Assembly: GCA_934255105.1 (NCBI GenBank)
Contig: CAKQNH010000035.1
Coordinates: forward strand, 1-14,973
Origin: an uncultured Pirellulaceae bacterium
GTDB lineage: Bacteria; Planctomycetota; Planctomycetia; Pirellulales; Pirellulaceae
Length of the DNA: 14,973 bases
Direction of reading: 5' to 3'
The translations under genes were made by a program, and so were the position numbers. The notes under the pieces were generated by a model. That model saw nothing but the letters and a program-made list of their open reading frames with translations. It had not been told where the DNA came from and searched no databases. Positions 6,909-14,773 of the stretch are shown piece by piece; within the stretch, counting starts at the first letter, position 1; each line of letters begins with the position of its first letter.

Positions 6909-8123
6909 TCAAACGTCGCGGTAGTAGCCGACGATCGTCGCGACGACTTGCTCTTGCTCGACGCTGGTCAGCTCAGGGTAGATGGGCAAATGCAGTATCT
7001 CTGCGGCAGCCTGCTCGGTATGCGGCAGGCTTCCAGTGGCGAATTCGCAGTCGCGAAAGCACTCCTGCTGATGCAATGGAATGGGATAGTAGATCTCGCA
7101 GCCGATCTGTCGCTCCTGAAGATAGCTGCGCAAGTGATCGCGTCTGCCCTGGCCAATTCGCAGACTGAATTGATTCCAGACGTGGAAGGCGGCGGGATCG
7201 TGATACGGCAGCCCGATCGGACCTTGTCCTTGACTATCAACTAGGCCCGTTTGTTGAAACAATTCTAAGTAGCGTTGGGCGTTGTCTTGACGAGCAGTGG
7301 TGTAGGCCTGCAAGTGGCGGATCTTAACTAGCAGCGCGGCGGCTTGCAGCGTGTCGAGTCGGCTATTGATACCTACGGCAGAGTGATGATAGCGAGGCCG
7401 CATGCCGTGGCCGGCCAGCAATCGCAGGCGGTCAGCCAGGCTGTCATCGCGGACGGTGAGCATGCCACCGTCTCCCAAGCCACCCAGGTTTTTGGTCGGA
7501 TAAAAACTGATACATCCCATCTGCCCCCAACTGCCCAGTGGGCGGCCATGATAGGCGCCTCCGATCGCCTGAGCGGCGTCTTCAATAACTGGTATGTGGT
7601 GTCCATCAGCGAGCTTGCAGATAACATCCATGGCTGCCGCTTGGCCGAACAGGTGGACGGGAATGATGGCTCGCGTGCGATCCGTAATTTTGGACTCGAT
7701 CTCGGCGGGATCAATGTTGTACGTGCGTGGGTCGATATCTGCGAAGACAATCTTCGCTCCCAAACGGTGTACGCAACTGGCCGTCGCAAAGAACGTAAAG
7801 CTGGGGACGATCACTTCATCTCCAGGGCCAATATCTAGAGCCATCAAGGCCAGCAGCAACGCGTCGCTACCCGAGGCGCAGCCGACTGCGTGCGGCGTGC
7901 GGCTGAGGCGGGCGACTTCGTCCTCCAGTTGAGTGACTTGGGGGCCGTGCAAGAAACGTCCACTGTCGTAGACGTCCGCCAGAGCTTGCACGATTTCGTC
8001 GCGCAGGGGATTGTTCCCGCGACTCACATCCAGCAATGGCACAGGGAAAGCGGCTTTGTCCGTTGCGTCCAAAACGCAAGAGGTTGCTGCTGGGGCCGAG
8101 ACGAGCGGGTTAGTTCCGAGCAT
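6909..8123 (-). CDS. DegT/DnrJ/EryC1/StrS-family PLP sugar aminotransferase
   Basis: 404 residues from the ATG at 8123, numbered from there. This fold-type I PLP family transfers an amino group, usually from glutamate, to a nucleotide-linked keto-sugar used in surface polysaccharides or glycoconjugates. The family pattern is continuous: SGRFLHGPQV near the start, the cofactor-binding ASGSDALLLAL, GDEVIVPSFTFFAT, PVHLFGQ, EDAAQAIGG, then SFYPTKNLGGLGDGG with the PLP-binding Lys211. GINSRLDTLQAA and a C-terminal LPIYPELT follow. It looks most like the WbpE/WlbC branch, which makes 3-amino sugars such as UDP-2,3-diamino-glucuronate derivatives, but the substrate cannot be fixed from sequence. 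AAGGA 9 bases upstream supports 8123 over a TTG at 8189. No sugar oxidase, acyltransferase or glycosyltransferase lies nearby, so it is isolated from the genes it would usually work with. Confidence 0.9.
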   Translation of the reverse strand: MLGTNPLVSAPAATSCVLDATDKAAFPVPLLDVSRGNNPLRDEIVQALADVYDSGRFLHGPQVTQLEDEVARLSRTPHAVGCASGSDALLLALMALDIGPGDEVIVPSFTFFATASCVHRLGAKIVFADIDPRTYNIDPAEIESKITDRTRAIIPVHLFGQAAAMDVICKLADGHHIPVIEDAAQAIGGAYHGRPLGSWGQMGCISFYPTKNLGGLGDGGMLTVRDDSLADRLRLLAGHGMRPRYHHSAVGINSRLDTLQAAALLVKIRHLQAYTTARQDNAQRYLELFQQTGLVDSQGQGPIGLPYHDPAAFHVWNQFSLRIGQGRRDHLRSYLQERQIGCEIYYPIPLHQQECFRDCEFATGSLPHTEQAAAEILHLPIYPELTSVEQEQVVATIVGYYRDV

Positions 8124-8455
8124 GATTGGCCATCCTTGACCGATTGGATTGGAAAGTAAATTGGCGGATAGTTCGTCGAGAACGCCCAAAAGCTACCGCA
8201 ATAGGCCAAACAAAGTCAATAGAGATGCAAACTTGACAAATGCCGAGTCCGCAACACCCCCAGCGCCGACAGGCTGAGTGCATGTGGTCGAAGGCATCCA
8301 CCAAGCTCACGTCAATTCCCATCCAAAATCGCGCCACACATTCCATCGTCGAGTGTACACAAGTTACGACCTCGAAGGCGTGCCGCGCGCTGGTCGAGTC
8401 TCGTTCTCGGTCGCCGATGCAAAAAAGATGATGCGGGGTGGCAGATGCACGGTTT

Positions 8456-8504
8456 CCTGGGGTTGCGCTTGGCTCGCTGACACTCGCCAGCGCTCCACCC
8501 CAGG
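8456..8504. repeat. Long imperfect inverted repeat
   Basis: Outer arms CCTGGGGT (8456-8463) and ACCCCAGG (8497-8504) are perfect complements. Inside them GCGCTTGGC (8465-8473) pairs with GCCAGCGC (8486-8493) with one bulged base, leaving a 12-base loop. The result is a roughly 16-bp stem, too long to be chance. It looks like a dispersed palindromic element of the REP or small non-autonomous type, but no second copy is in this window and no target duplication is obvious. Confidence 0.7.
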
Positions 8505-8516
8505 CTAAAAAAGTCC

Positions 8517-8529
8517 GCGGCTATGCCGC
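8517..8529. repeat. Short GC hairpin beside the long inverted repeat
   Basis: GCGGC, TAT, GCCGC form a 5-bp stem with a 3-base loop, 12 bases after the long inverted repeat and separated from it by an A-rich run. It is probably part of the same repeated element. Confidence 0.45.
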
Positions 8530-8617
8530 TAAAGGCAAGGTGCAAGATGACGAATGGAGCTATGAAAGTACAGCATCACAAATAGGCAACTTCGCACATT
8601 TATTATTTATTTACGAG

Positions 8618-8640
8618 CAACTCCCGAGCGGGGTTGTTTT
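8618..8640 (+). terminator. Hairpin with T-run, intrinsic-terminator-like on the plus strand
   Basis: CAAC-T-CCC pairs with GGG-GTTG around a 4-base loop, with one bulged T, and is followed by TTTT then ATTTA. This is a good intrinsic terminator reading rightwards, although no plus-strand gene precedes it. It also directly abuts the stop codon (8639-8641) of the minus-strand propeller gene. In that direction the hairpin would mark the transcript end, followed by A/T-rich but not U-run sequence. Bidirectional use is possible. Confidence 0.5.
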
Positions 8641-9892
8641 ATTTACTGCCCGGTTTGGGCGTCCAGCGAAAAGCGAGCGTCTGGACGGATGCTTCATCTA
8701 CGGCACTGGTAGTTGCCACCTCCGCAGTGCCATCGTCCCTGTCTAGATCCGTGGCGGAGCTCTTTTCGGGGGGCGTTTGCGGCTTTTCGGCCGGAGCTGT
8801 CCTGACCACGTCCACCAAGCCAGCAATTTGCCCCGCGTCGTTAATGTCAAAGGCCATGCTAGCTGTAGTACCCGGAGGAAGCGTCACAGGCGCAGTGGCA
8901 CCCCGACGCCACACAAAGGCTTGCGGCCCCCCCAGTGGTCCAGGCGGATCGTCGCTAAAACCGACGATAGTCCCCGCCGCGTCGATCCCATGGGCTTCGC
9001 CAGACTCATCGCCGGGCAGCAGATCGATCAGGGTGATTTGCCCCGCGGCATCGACCATACATGGCCGCCGTCCCCGCTGTGTGGTGGTGATCCCCGCGAT
9101 CTGCCCCGCATTGTTGATATCCGATAGGTACATCTGTTCGTCGCTTAACAATTCTCGCTGCCACTGGCCATCGACGTGTGTCCACTGATGAAGCGAACTG
9201 TCGTAGACATGGTCGGACAGCTTGGCCACGGTAATGCAAGCCACAATGCGCTGGCCGTCGGGTGAAATCAAAACGCTGCTCGACATGATATAAGGATTGA
9301 CATCCTGGATGGTATCGAGCGTCTCGACGGCCCAAGCGCCCTCGGATGCATTCCACGTCCACAGGCAGGGGAGCATGCGCGAGGGCTCGGAGCCGGCGGT
9401 GTAACCCGTGATCCGCGTGCCATCGGCGCTGATGCTCTGCGCGTGGCAACCCACGTCCCGATCAGCGGGCATCAGCCGCGTCATCTTGCCCGTCTTCGAG
9501 TCCCATACGAACCCCGTCAGACTCCCTTGCGGGTGTCCTATCGGACGACTGGCGTATCCGACCACCAAGCCGGTGTCGCTCAGTGCGCTAATCTCCAGAT
9601 TGGAATAGCCCTCCAGCAACGGAATTGCGCTCGCCTGTTGGCCATCGATAAAGAACGGCTGTTGGCTCAGTTGCGTGCCCGCTTCGTCTGACACCTCGCG
9701 CAGGCCGATGAGTTGTCCTGTCGCATTGATAGCCAAGGCTTGAGAAAGCGTGCGAGAGTTGTCAAACACCTCCAGCGTGAACTCGTCGCCCGACGTTTTT
9801 AGGACGCGCAGTTCATCGCCTGCGACCACCGGGCAGACGCAGGTTAATGGAGCCCACATCGTTAGGAAACTTAGCACTAGGCAACATCGCAT
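8639..9892 (-). CDS. Secreted seven-repeat HAF-type beta-propeller protein
   Basis: 417 residues with a signal peptide (about 1-24, ending VVAG). Seven copies of one pattern, roughly A-x-I/D-x-x-G-x-I-x-G, are visible near residues 52, 101, 151, 204, 256, 300 and 347 (for example LAINATGQLIG, SDINNAGQIAG, FDINDAGQIAG). Most are accompanied by an aromatic strand such as GFVWDSKTG, AFVWRRG or AFRWTPK. Seven regular units imply a seven-bladed beta-propeller of the kind annotated as HAF repeats. Residues 363-402 are a Pro/Glu/Asp/Thr-rich insertion inside the last unit, probably a flexible loop. No catalytic residues are apparent, and binding of protein or carbohydrate is only a guess. The ATG lies 9 bases after the stop of the secretin-N gene, so the two are almost certainly co-transcribed and perhaps translationally coupled, as no Shine-Dalgarno is seen. 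Confidence 0.82.
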   Translation of the reverse strand: MRCCLVLSFLTMWAPLTCVCPVVAGDELRVLKTSGDEFTLEVFDNSRTLSQALAINATGQLIGLREVSDEAGTQLSQQPFFIDGQQASAIPLLEGYSNLEISALSDTGLVVGYASRPIGHPQGSLTGFVWDSKTGKMTRLMPADRDVGCHAQSISADGTRITGYTAGSEPSRMLPCLWTWNASEGAWAVETLDTIQDVNPYIMSSSVLISPDGQRIVACITVAKLSDHVYDSSLHQWTHVDGQWQRELLSDEQMYLSDINNAGQIAGITTTQRGRRPCMVDAAGQITLIDLLPGDESGEAHGIDAAGTIVGFSDDPPGPLGGPQAFVWRRGATAPVTLPPGTTASMAFDINDAGQIAGLVDVVRTAPAEKPQTPPEKSSATDLDRDDGTAEVATTSAVDEASVQTLAFRWTPKPGSK

Positions 9893-9901
9893 GGCGTGAA
9901 C

Positions 9902-12900
9902 TCACTGTGTTGAAGCTGGCCGGCGACCATTTGGAGATCTGGCTCCGCCCGCTGTTGGATTGTTTTGTGGTTGGCCGTCGGGCTGCTGTCCATCGCCAGG
10001 CTTACTGGCGGGGGGTTGACGCTTTCCCTCTTGACCCAGAATGGCTTGGAGTGCTTTTCTAAAAGACTCTTGTCCGGCCAGATCGACTTTATGGACCTCG
10101 ATCTCAGCACTCGACTGAGCGGCTTGATCCAATTCCTCGATCGTCTGGACGAGCAACTGCAACAATTGCTTCTCGGAAGATACCAGAATGGAGTTGGTGA
10201 TGCGGTCGACGCCAAACGATACCTTGCCGGAAAAGCTGAAGTTCATTCCCCCTTCGCTCGTCACCGAGGACGAATCGGCCGATGTGTCGTTGGCCTCGCG
10301 CCCTTTGTCGTCGGCAGGTTTCTTTTGAAAAGCTTTGTCGTTGGAACTCAGTAGATCCCGAAAAGCCTCTTTGAGCGTTTCGACCAGTTCTTCAGCGCGC
10401 GAATATTTGATGCGCACAATCTGCGTGTATCGCACTCGGCTATCATCGACTTTATCCGGCACATCCCACAATTCGACCAAGCGCTGGACCGTCTGGAACG
10501 TGTCATCATCGGCACCGATCACGAGAATAGTCTGCGTGTCATTATTGGGGATGAAACGCAGCGGCCGCTTGCGCCCCAGTTGGGCTGGCGTCTTTTTCTT
10601 AGGCTGCCCTGATTCAATTCCGAAAATGTAGCTGTAGTAAGCCGCTCGCGGATCTTGGTCTTTATCGCTGTCTGCCTCCAAGTCTTTGAAGTAATCCTCA
10701 AGGTCGAAGGTGATCCAGGTAGCCGTCTGGTGCTTTACGTTTACGACGTGGTAAGGCCTAGCTGGCGGAGCGACGTCGGACATCAGTGTTTCCAGAGCGT
10801 TGAGAGCTTCCAAGTTCTCCGAATACAGCACCAAGTTGCCCTGCGGATCCAGCGCGATGCGAATGGGCGGACCGGGCTGCGCGGGCTGCAATGGCTGCTC
10901 GCCGCTGGGATCTTCAGTCAGAGTAGAGGCTTCAGTCGGGGTAGTGGACTCAGTAGGGGTAGTGGACTCAGTCGGGGTAGTGGACTCAGTCGGGGTAGTG
11001 GACTCAGTAGGGGCAGCGCCTTCAGCAGGCACGGATGAGTCAGCCGGCTGGGTGGCGACCGTGTGCGTCGCAGATGGAGTATCTTTAGCAGGGTGCTTGA
11101 CGACCACTTGGGACAATTTACCAAGTGGCACGACGGAAGTGATCTGTTCGCTGTCGGGACGCGCTGAATTCGCAGGCGGCTTTTCGCTATCCTCGTCGGC
11201 TGCGGGCTCAGTAGTTTCAGTTTCGTTAGTTTTAGCAGCCTCGCGTTTGCCCTGCGTCTGGGTCTCGGGCGACGCTTCAGTAGACTCATCGGCGGGTGTG
11301 TCCTTGCTGGAGGCGTCTTGGCTACTCTCAACTTGGCCAAACGACTCCTTGGTAGGCAGCACCAGCGGTACGTCCGATACGAGCGCCCACTGCTTCTGAA
11401 TGCGCTCTAGGTATTCATAGGTTTCCGGCAGACGCGCCGCGTCGATCGTGCGAAATGGACTGCGCGAGCCACCCTCGGGCGGTATCTCTCCCAGTTTGAC
11501 TAGGAGCTTGTTGATCTCCAGTCGCTCTTGGGTGTTGGCGCGAATGAGCAACTGATTGTCATTGACATTCGCAGTCACGCGGAACTTATCGGTGGGATCT
11601 TCCTTTTCAGAGTTGCTCGATTGACCAAAGGGATAATACGAGTAGCGATTCGACTGCTGCTGAGCCGGTTCGTCATCGCCCCCCATCATCATGTTGATCG
11701 TCCCCGCCACATCCTCGGCCAGCAGTCGCCGCAGTTGGATCACGTCAAACTCACGCGCGCTGCCGTCCAGTCGCTCCATAACCTGTGCGATCAGCAGATG
11801 ATCCGCCACGGAGGCAAACACAATCAGGGCTTTGTTCTTGCTATCGACCTCTATTCTGGTCTTCGGTTCCAAGACGTCCATGTTTTGCAGCGAGACCGCC
11901 AGACGCTCGGGATCCAGCGAGGCCAAACGATAGGTCTTCATGCGACTCTGGAGCATGTCCAGGCTCATAGCAGAGTCGCCGGGCACGTCGATGCGATGCA
12001 CAAAGGCCGCGATGATCGCTAGCTTATCTGGCGGGGCGTGGGCAATCACACTATTGAGTCGCGTATTGGCCACCAAGTAGACGTCGCTTTTGCTGGCACT
12101 CGGCTGGGTAGGTTGCTTCTGCTGCATCTGTTGTTGCATCTGCTGCATTTGCTGTTGCATCTGTTGTTGCATCTGCTGCATCTGTGCGTTCGCATTGGCC
12201 GGTTCGGAGGCCCCCTTCTTGAGCCCCAGGAAAATCTCTAACTGTTGCTTGGCCTCGTCCGCGCGAATGTGGTTCAGTTTGAATTCTCGCGCCAACATGT
12301 CGATGGCCTCAGCGGACTGTTCGTCGTCGATAATGCGTTTGATAGCCAACAGATTTGAAACGGAATCGACAGCTTCCAGTCGATTGGTGGCCGTCAAGCC
12401 GATGAGCTGGCCATTGCGGCTTTTAAGCGGCTGCAATTCTTCGACAATCTGGCCTACGATCAGCGTATCGAGCTTAAACGACGTGCGCACGAAGCGGTTG
12501 CCGGGCAGGGCGGGCAAATCGACCGCATCAACGATGGGAACTAAGGCCAAATTGATCTGCTCAGTTTTTACAACCTGCAGCATGCCGTCCTTTTCGAGCA
12601 GCGTATAGCCGCGAGCCAACAGGTGGCCGTTGAATAGATCGCGAGTTTCTTCAACGCCATATTTGCGCTGGGTGACGATGTTCACATAATCGCCGGGCAG
12701 CTCCTGCCAGTCGAGTGACATGTGCGAGACGCCGGCCAGCCATTTCAGCAGATCGGGCCAGGGCTGATTGCGGAATTGAAAAGCGATCAGGCCACTCGCG
12801 TCGGGCACCACTTCCAATTCCTTGGGGTCGGGTGGACTGGGTGGCTCGGCACCTCGTTTCACCGGTGCGACGCTCTCCGCAGCCCCCTTTTCGGCATTGC

Positions 12901-13159
12901 TCCCCGGCTTGCCCTCCGCGTCCCCCCCAGGCTTGCCGCTTCCGGCCGCGGCTTCCGCTCCCGGAGGCTGCTGGCCACTAGGCTGAGCACCTTGTGGGCG
13001 CACGCTACCCTCAGGCCTACTTCGAGCCGCTTGCACAGGAACCGCCTGTCCAGCGGTCGGCTGCGGGCTACCAAAGGGGCCATCCTGACAGACTGCTTGA
13101 TTCACCAGCATGGCTACACTGAGCAAGCTCGTCAGGAGGGTCAAAGTTCTAGCTGCCAT
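9902..13159 (-). CDS. Large secreted protein with tandem secretin-N-type domains and no pore domain
   Basis: 1085 residues from the ATG at 13159 (a TTG two codons upstream is possible); numbered from that ATG. A signal peptide (about 1-24) precedes a Pro/Gly/Ala-rich linker to about 115. Residues 123-198 resemble the N0 domain of type II/IV secretins. Secretin-N-like alpha/beta units follow at about 205-285, 291-393, 408-466 and 470-558. A Glu/Thr/Ser/Pro-rich linker (about 605-760) leads to more units at about 800-905 and 910-1013 plus a partial one at 1020-1043. A Gln/Pro/Gly tail ends the protein. Secretin N-domains form periplasmic rings, but the C-terminal outer-membrane barrel is absent, so this is not a channel by itself. 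I infer a periplasmic scaffold or assembly partner. Met/Gln repeats interrupt the third unit. It leads a two-gene unit with the propeller gene and is divergent from the TPR gene. Confidence 0.8.
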   Translation of the reverse strand: MAARTLTLLTSLLSVAMLVNQAVCQDGPFGSPQPTAGQAVPVQAARSRPEGSVRPQGAQPSGQQPPGAEAAAGSGKPGGDAEGKPGSNAEKGAAESVAPVKRGAEPPSPPDPKELEVVPDASGLIAFQFRNQPWPDLLKWLAGVSHMSLDWQELPGDYVNIVTQRKYGVEETRDLFNGHLLARGYTLLEKDGMLQVVKTEQINLALVPIVDAVDLPALPGNRFVRTSFKLDTLIVGQIVEELQPLKSRNGQLIGLTATNRLEAVDSVSNLLAIKRIIDDEQSAEAIDMLAREFKLNHIRADEAKQQLEIFLGLKKGASEPANANAQMQQMQQQMQQQMQQMQQQMQQKQPTQPSASKSDVYLVANTRLNSVIAHAPPDKLAIIAAFVHRIDVPGDSAMSLDMLQSRMKTYRLASLDPERLAVSLQNMDVLEPKTRIEVDSKNKALIVFASVADHLLIAQVMERLDGSAREFDVIQLRRLLAEDVAGTINMMMGGDDEPAQQQSNRYSYYPFGQSSNSEKEDPTDKFRVTANVNDNQLLIRANTQERLEINKLLVKLGEIPPEGGSRSPFRTIDAARLPETYEYLERIQKQWALVSDVPLVLPTKESFGQVESSQDASSKDTPADESTEASPETQTQGKREAAKTNETETTEPAADEDSEKPPANSARPDSEQITSVVPLGKLSQVVVKHPAKDTPSATHTVATQPADSSVPAEGAAPTESTTPTESTTPTESTTPTESTTPTEASTLTEDPSGEQPLQPAQPGPPIRIALDPQGNLVLYSENLEALNALETLMSDVAPPARPYHVVNVKHQTATWITFDLEDYFKDLEADSDKDQDPRAAYYSYIFGIESGQPKKKTPAQLGRKRPLRFIPNNDTQTILVIGADDDTFQTVQRLVELWDVPDKVDDSRVRYTQIVRIKYSRAEELVETLKEAFRDLLSSNDKAFQKKPADDKGREANDTSADSSSVTSEGGMNFSFSGKVSFGVDRITNSILVSSEKQLLQLLVQTIEELDQAAQSSAEIEVHKVDLAGQESFRKALQAILGQEGKRQPPASKPGDGQQPDGQPQNNPTAGGARSPNGRRPASTQ
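10941..11012. repeat. In-gene 18-bp tandem repeat coding Thr-Pro-Thr-Glu-Ser-Thr units
   Basis: Four near-identical 18-base units start at 10941, 10959, 10977 and 10995, with degenerate partial copies on both sides. The only variable site among the full units is a C/A third-codon position, so the six-residue unit TPTEST is kept. The tract lies in the acidic linker of the secretin-N protein. Copy number could vary between strains without shifting the frame. Confidence 0.8.
12116..12184. repeat. In-gene Met/Gln-rich repeat tract
   Basis: About 23 codons of the secretin-N gene read almost only Met and Gln, in patterns such as MQQQMQQQMQQ. At DNA level this is an alternation of CAT with TTG, CTG or TGT triplets on the plus strand. 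It splits the third secretin-N-like unit between its first helix and its following strands, where a loop is expected. Confidence 0.8.
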
Positions 13160-13443
13160 CTTCAATTTGTCTCTCGCTCAAAGGCGACCTTCCGGCTGAA
13201 AGGACTTCGGTTAGGGTGCAATCACCCAGGGTCAAATATACACAAGCGAACAGTCAAAGGAAACAAATTCAGCCAAGTGGGGGACAATTGATTAGCCTCA
13301 TTTCAGCCACTCACAGCCGGATAATCGCCAGCTTGTCTTGTTTCTCACCAACTTGCCAGCTAAAAGTCGATAAACAAAAGTCGGCTGAATTTGTCGACCT
13401 GCTCTAACTAGTGTCAGCTCACCGTCTGCAAGGAGGCGAATCG
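13160..13443. promoter_or_regulatory. Divergent promoter region between the secretin-N and TPR genes
   Basis: These 284 bases separate two genes transcribed away from each other, so both promoters must lie here. On the minus strand GAGAG at 13171-13175 is a weak ribosome site, 11 bases from the ATG at 13159 or 5 from the TTG at 13165. I could not identify convincing -35/-10 pairs or an operator. Confidence 0.5.
13431..13436 (+). promoter_or_regulatory. Shine-Dalgarno that sets the GTG start at 13444
   Basis: AGGAGG is followed by 7 bases and then GTG at 13444. A GTG at 13411 in the same frame lies upstream of this site, and the ATG at 13450 is 13 bases away, so 13444 is the best start. Confidence 0.75.
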
Positions 13444-14757
13444 GTGTCTATGTTTGTTTGCGCTCTGAGCTTAGCGGTCGCACTGCTGTTGGATCCGACG
13501 ACGACTGCGGGGCCGCCCACGTCTGTACGCCAGCTCTACCAGTCGGCAGCCACTGCCATCGAGCAGCGCGATCTGCCAAGGGCGAGCGAATTGCTCGAGC
13601 AACTGTTGCAGGAGCACGCGGATGGGGAGCAGGCCGAGGTGGCTGCTTACCATTTGGCGGAGTGCCTGTGGCTACAGCAAAAAACCGAGGCTGCGCTCGG
13701 TGTATTGTCGCGCTGGAGCTGGCGCATCGAGCAGCGAGCCGCCGTGAATTCGGCTCAAAACAATTTGGCTGCTGAAACCACAGCCATGTTGGCGCACATC
13801 GTCGAAGGTCTGGAGGATAGCGAAGACAGCCTCACAATGCTAGCAGACCTACTTTCCCAGGCCGACGCGGTGAGGTCCCCCATGTTCACCTGCGCCGTGG
13901 CCAGTGATCTGTCGCGGCGCTATCAAATGTCAGGCGACTACCAGAAATCGCAGGACTACGCACGGCGGGCTCTGGAGGCACATCAAGACTCTGAGACGCT
14001 GCAGACGCGGTTGCATTTTGAATTGCCACTGGCTTGGGCCGAACATGAGCTGTCACAGCGGCGCGCGGCGAGAGCGATTGAAATCCTTGAACAGATCGAT
14101 GCGGCGGAATTGTCAGCCGAACAAACGCTGGCTGTACGCTTTCTGTTGGCTGAAGCACTATTTGCCGCTGGCAGACACGCAGCGGCCAGTGAGCAATTCC
14201 AGTGGCTGACCGAACAGGCCGCTGAGCTCTCCCCCAAGCCTACCTGGTTGGCCGCGATCGCCTTGCGACGCGGTGAACTGCTCGTGCGAGCGCGCAATAT
14301 CGCGGCAGCTCAAGAGTGGTTACTGCAAGCCAAACGCGACCATGCCGACTTTGCACGAGCCTACGAGTTCGACTACTTGCTGGCTCGCTGCGCTGTGGCT
14401 CGGATCGAATTTGAAGAAGCCCAAGACTGGCTACAGCGAATCATCGCTGCGCCTGCGGCTCAAACCACAGAGGCTGTCCCACGGGCCGCCTGGATGTTGG
14501 GGGAGGTTTACTTTTTGCAGCGTCAATTTGCCCAGGCGCTGGACGCTTATGCATCGGTCGCACGCATGAACAAATTTCCCGAATGGCAAGCTCGCGCGCT
14601 GCTGCAGTCGGCTAAGTGCCACGAGCTACTTGGTCAATCATCGCAAGCGTTGGTCGATTACCGACAAGCCCTGCAATTGAGTCAGCAACCCGAAGTGCAG
14701 CAGTCCGCCGCCGAGCGCGTAGCTGCTCTGCAGGCGTTCGCTGGCGACTCGCGCTAA
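13444..14757 (+). CDS. Exported TPR-repeat protein
   Basis: 437 residues from the GTG at 13444. The first 22 residues (SMFVCALSLAVALLL, then Thr/Ala/Gly) form a signal peptide or anchor. The rest is almost all helical, with tetratricopeptide-like pairs. A clear N-terminal example is RDLPRASELLEQLL followed by AEVAAYHLAECLWLQQKTEAA. Later units include LAEALFAAGRHAAASEQFQWL, LGEVYFLQRQFAQALDAYAS and AKCHELLGQSSQALVDYRQAL. TPR arrays bind protein partners and organise complexes; outside the cytoplasm they often act in envelope assembly. Which partner is unknown. The secretin-N protein across the shared promoter region is an obvious candidate, because TPR pilotins and scaffolds serve true secretins, but that is inference. 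The stop is followed by a strong Shine-Dalgarno-like site and then the 27-bp repeat array. Confidence 0.85.
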   Translation: MSMFVCALSLAVALLLDPTTTAGPPTSVRQLYQSAATAIEQRDLPRASELLEQLLQEHADGEQAEVAAYHLAECLWLQQKTEAALGVLSRWSWRIEQRAAVNSAQNNLAAETTAMLAHIVEGLEDSEDSLTMLADLLSQADAVRSPMFTCAVASDLSRRYQMSGDYQKSQDYARRALEAHQDSETLQTRLHFELPLAWAEHELSQRRAARAIEILEQIDAAELSAEQTLAVRFLLAEALFAAGRHAAASEQFQWLTEQAAELSPKPTWLAAIALRRGELLVRARNIAAAQEWLLQAKRDHADFARAYEFDYLLARCAVARIEFEEAQDWLQRIIAAPAAQTTEAVPRAAWMLGEVYFLQRQFAQALDAYASVARMNKFPEWQARALLQSAKCHELLGQSSQALVDYRQALQLSQQPEVQQSAAERVAALQAFAGDSR

Positions 14758-14763
14758 GGAGGT
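14757..14763 (+). promoter_or_regulatory. Strong Shine-Dalgarno with no gene after it
   Basis: AGGAGGT overlaps the last base of the TPR stop codon. The ATG 2 bases later opens a frame that stops after two codons (ATG CAT TAG), and the repeat array begins at once. Either the site is fortuitous or a following gene start was lost or displaced. Confidence 0.35.
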
Positions 14764-14773
14764 CAATGCATTA

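Larger units (their letters stand above)
8124..8638. other. 515-base intergenic region with structured DNA and no gene
   Basis: No open frame here looks like a real protein; the longest frames translate hairpin sequence or run antisense into neighbouring genes. The left part must hold the promoter of the DegT gene, with its AAGGA ribosome site at 8133-8137 (minus strand). An 8-base palindrome GTGTACAC lies at 8353-8360. The right half holds the long hairpin, small hairpin and terminator-like structure listed separately. Confidence 0.6.

Noticed and set aside
8124..8189. TTG at 8189 as the aminotransferase start
   Set aside because: The ATG at 8123 has AAGGA at a 9-base spacing and gives the usual family length of about 400 residues.
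8456..8504. Long hairpin as an intrinsic terminator
   Set aside because: It has no T-run on the downstream side in either direction.
8438..8746. 102-codon plus-strand frame as a gene
   Set aside because: It translates the long hairpin element, crosses the terminator-like structure and runs antisense into the propeller gene.
9902..13159. Calling the large protein a type II or type IV secretin
   Set aside because: Only N-domain-like units are visible, with no C-terminal barrel, and no other secretion-system genes are nearby.
13411..13443. Upstream GTG at 13411 as the TPR gene start
   Set aside because: It lies ahead of the strong AGGAGG site and would place extra polar residues before the signal peptide.
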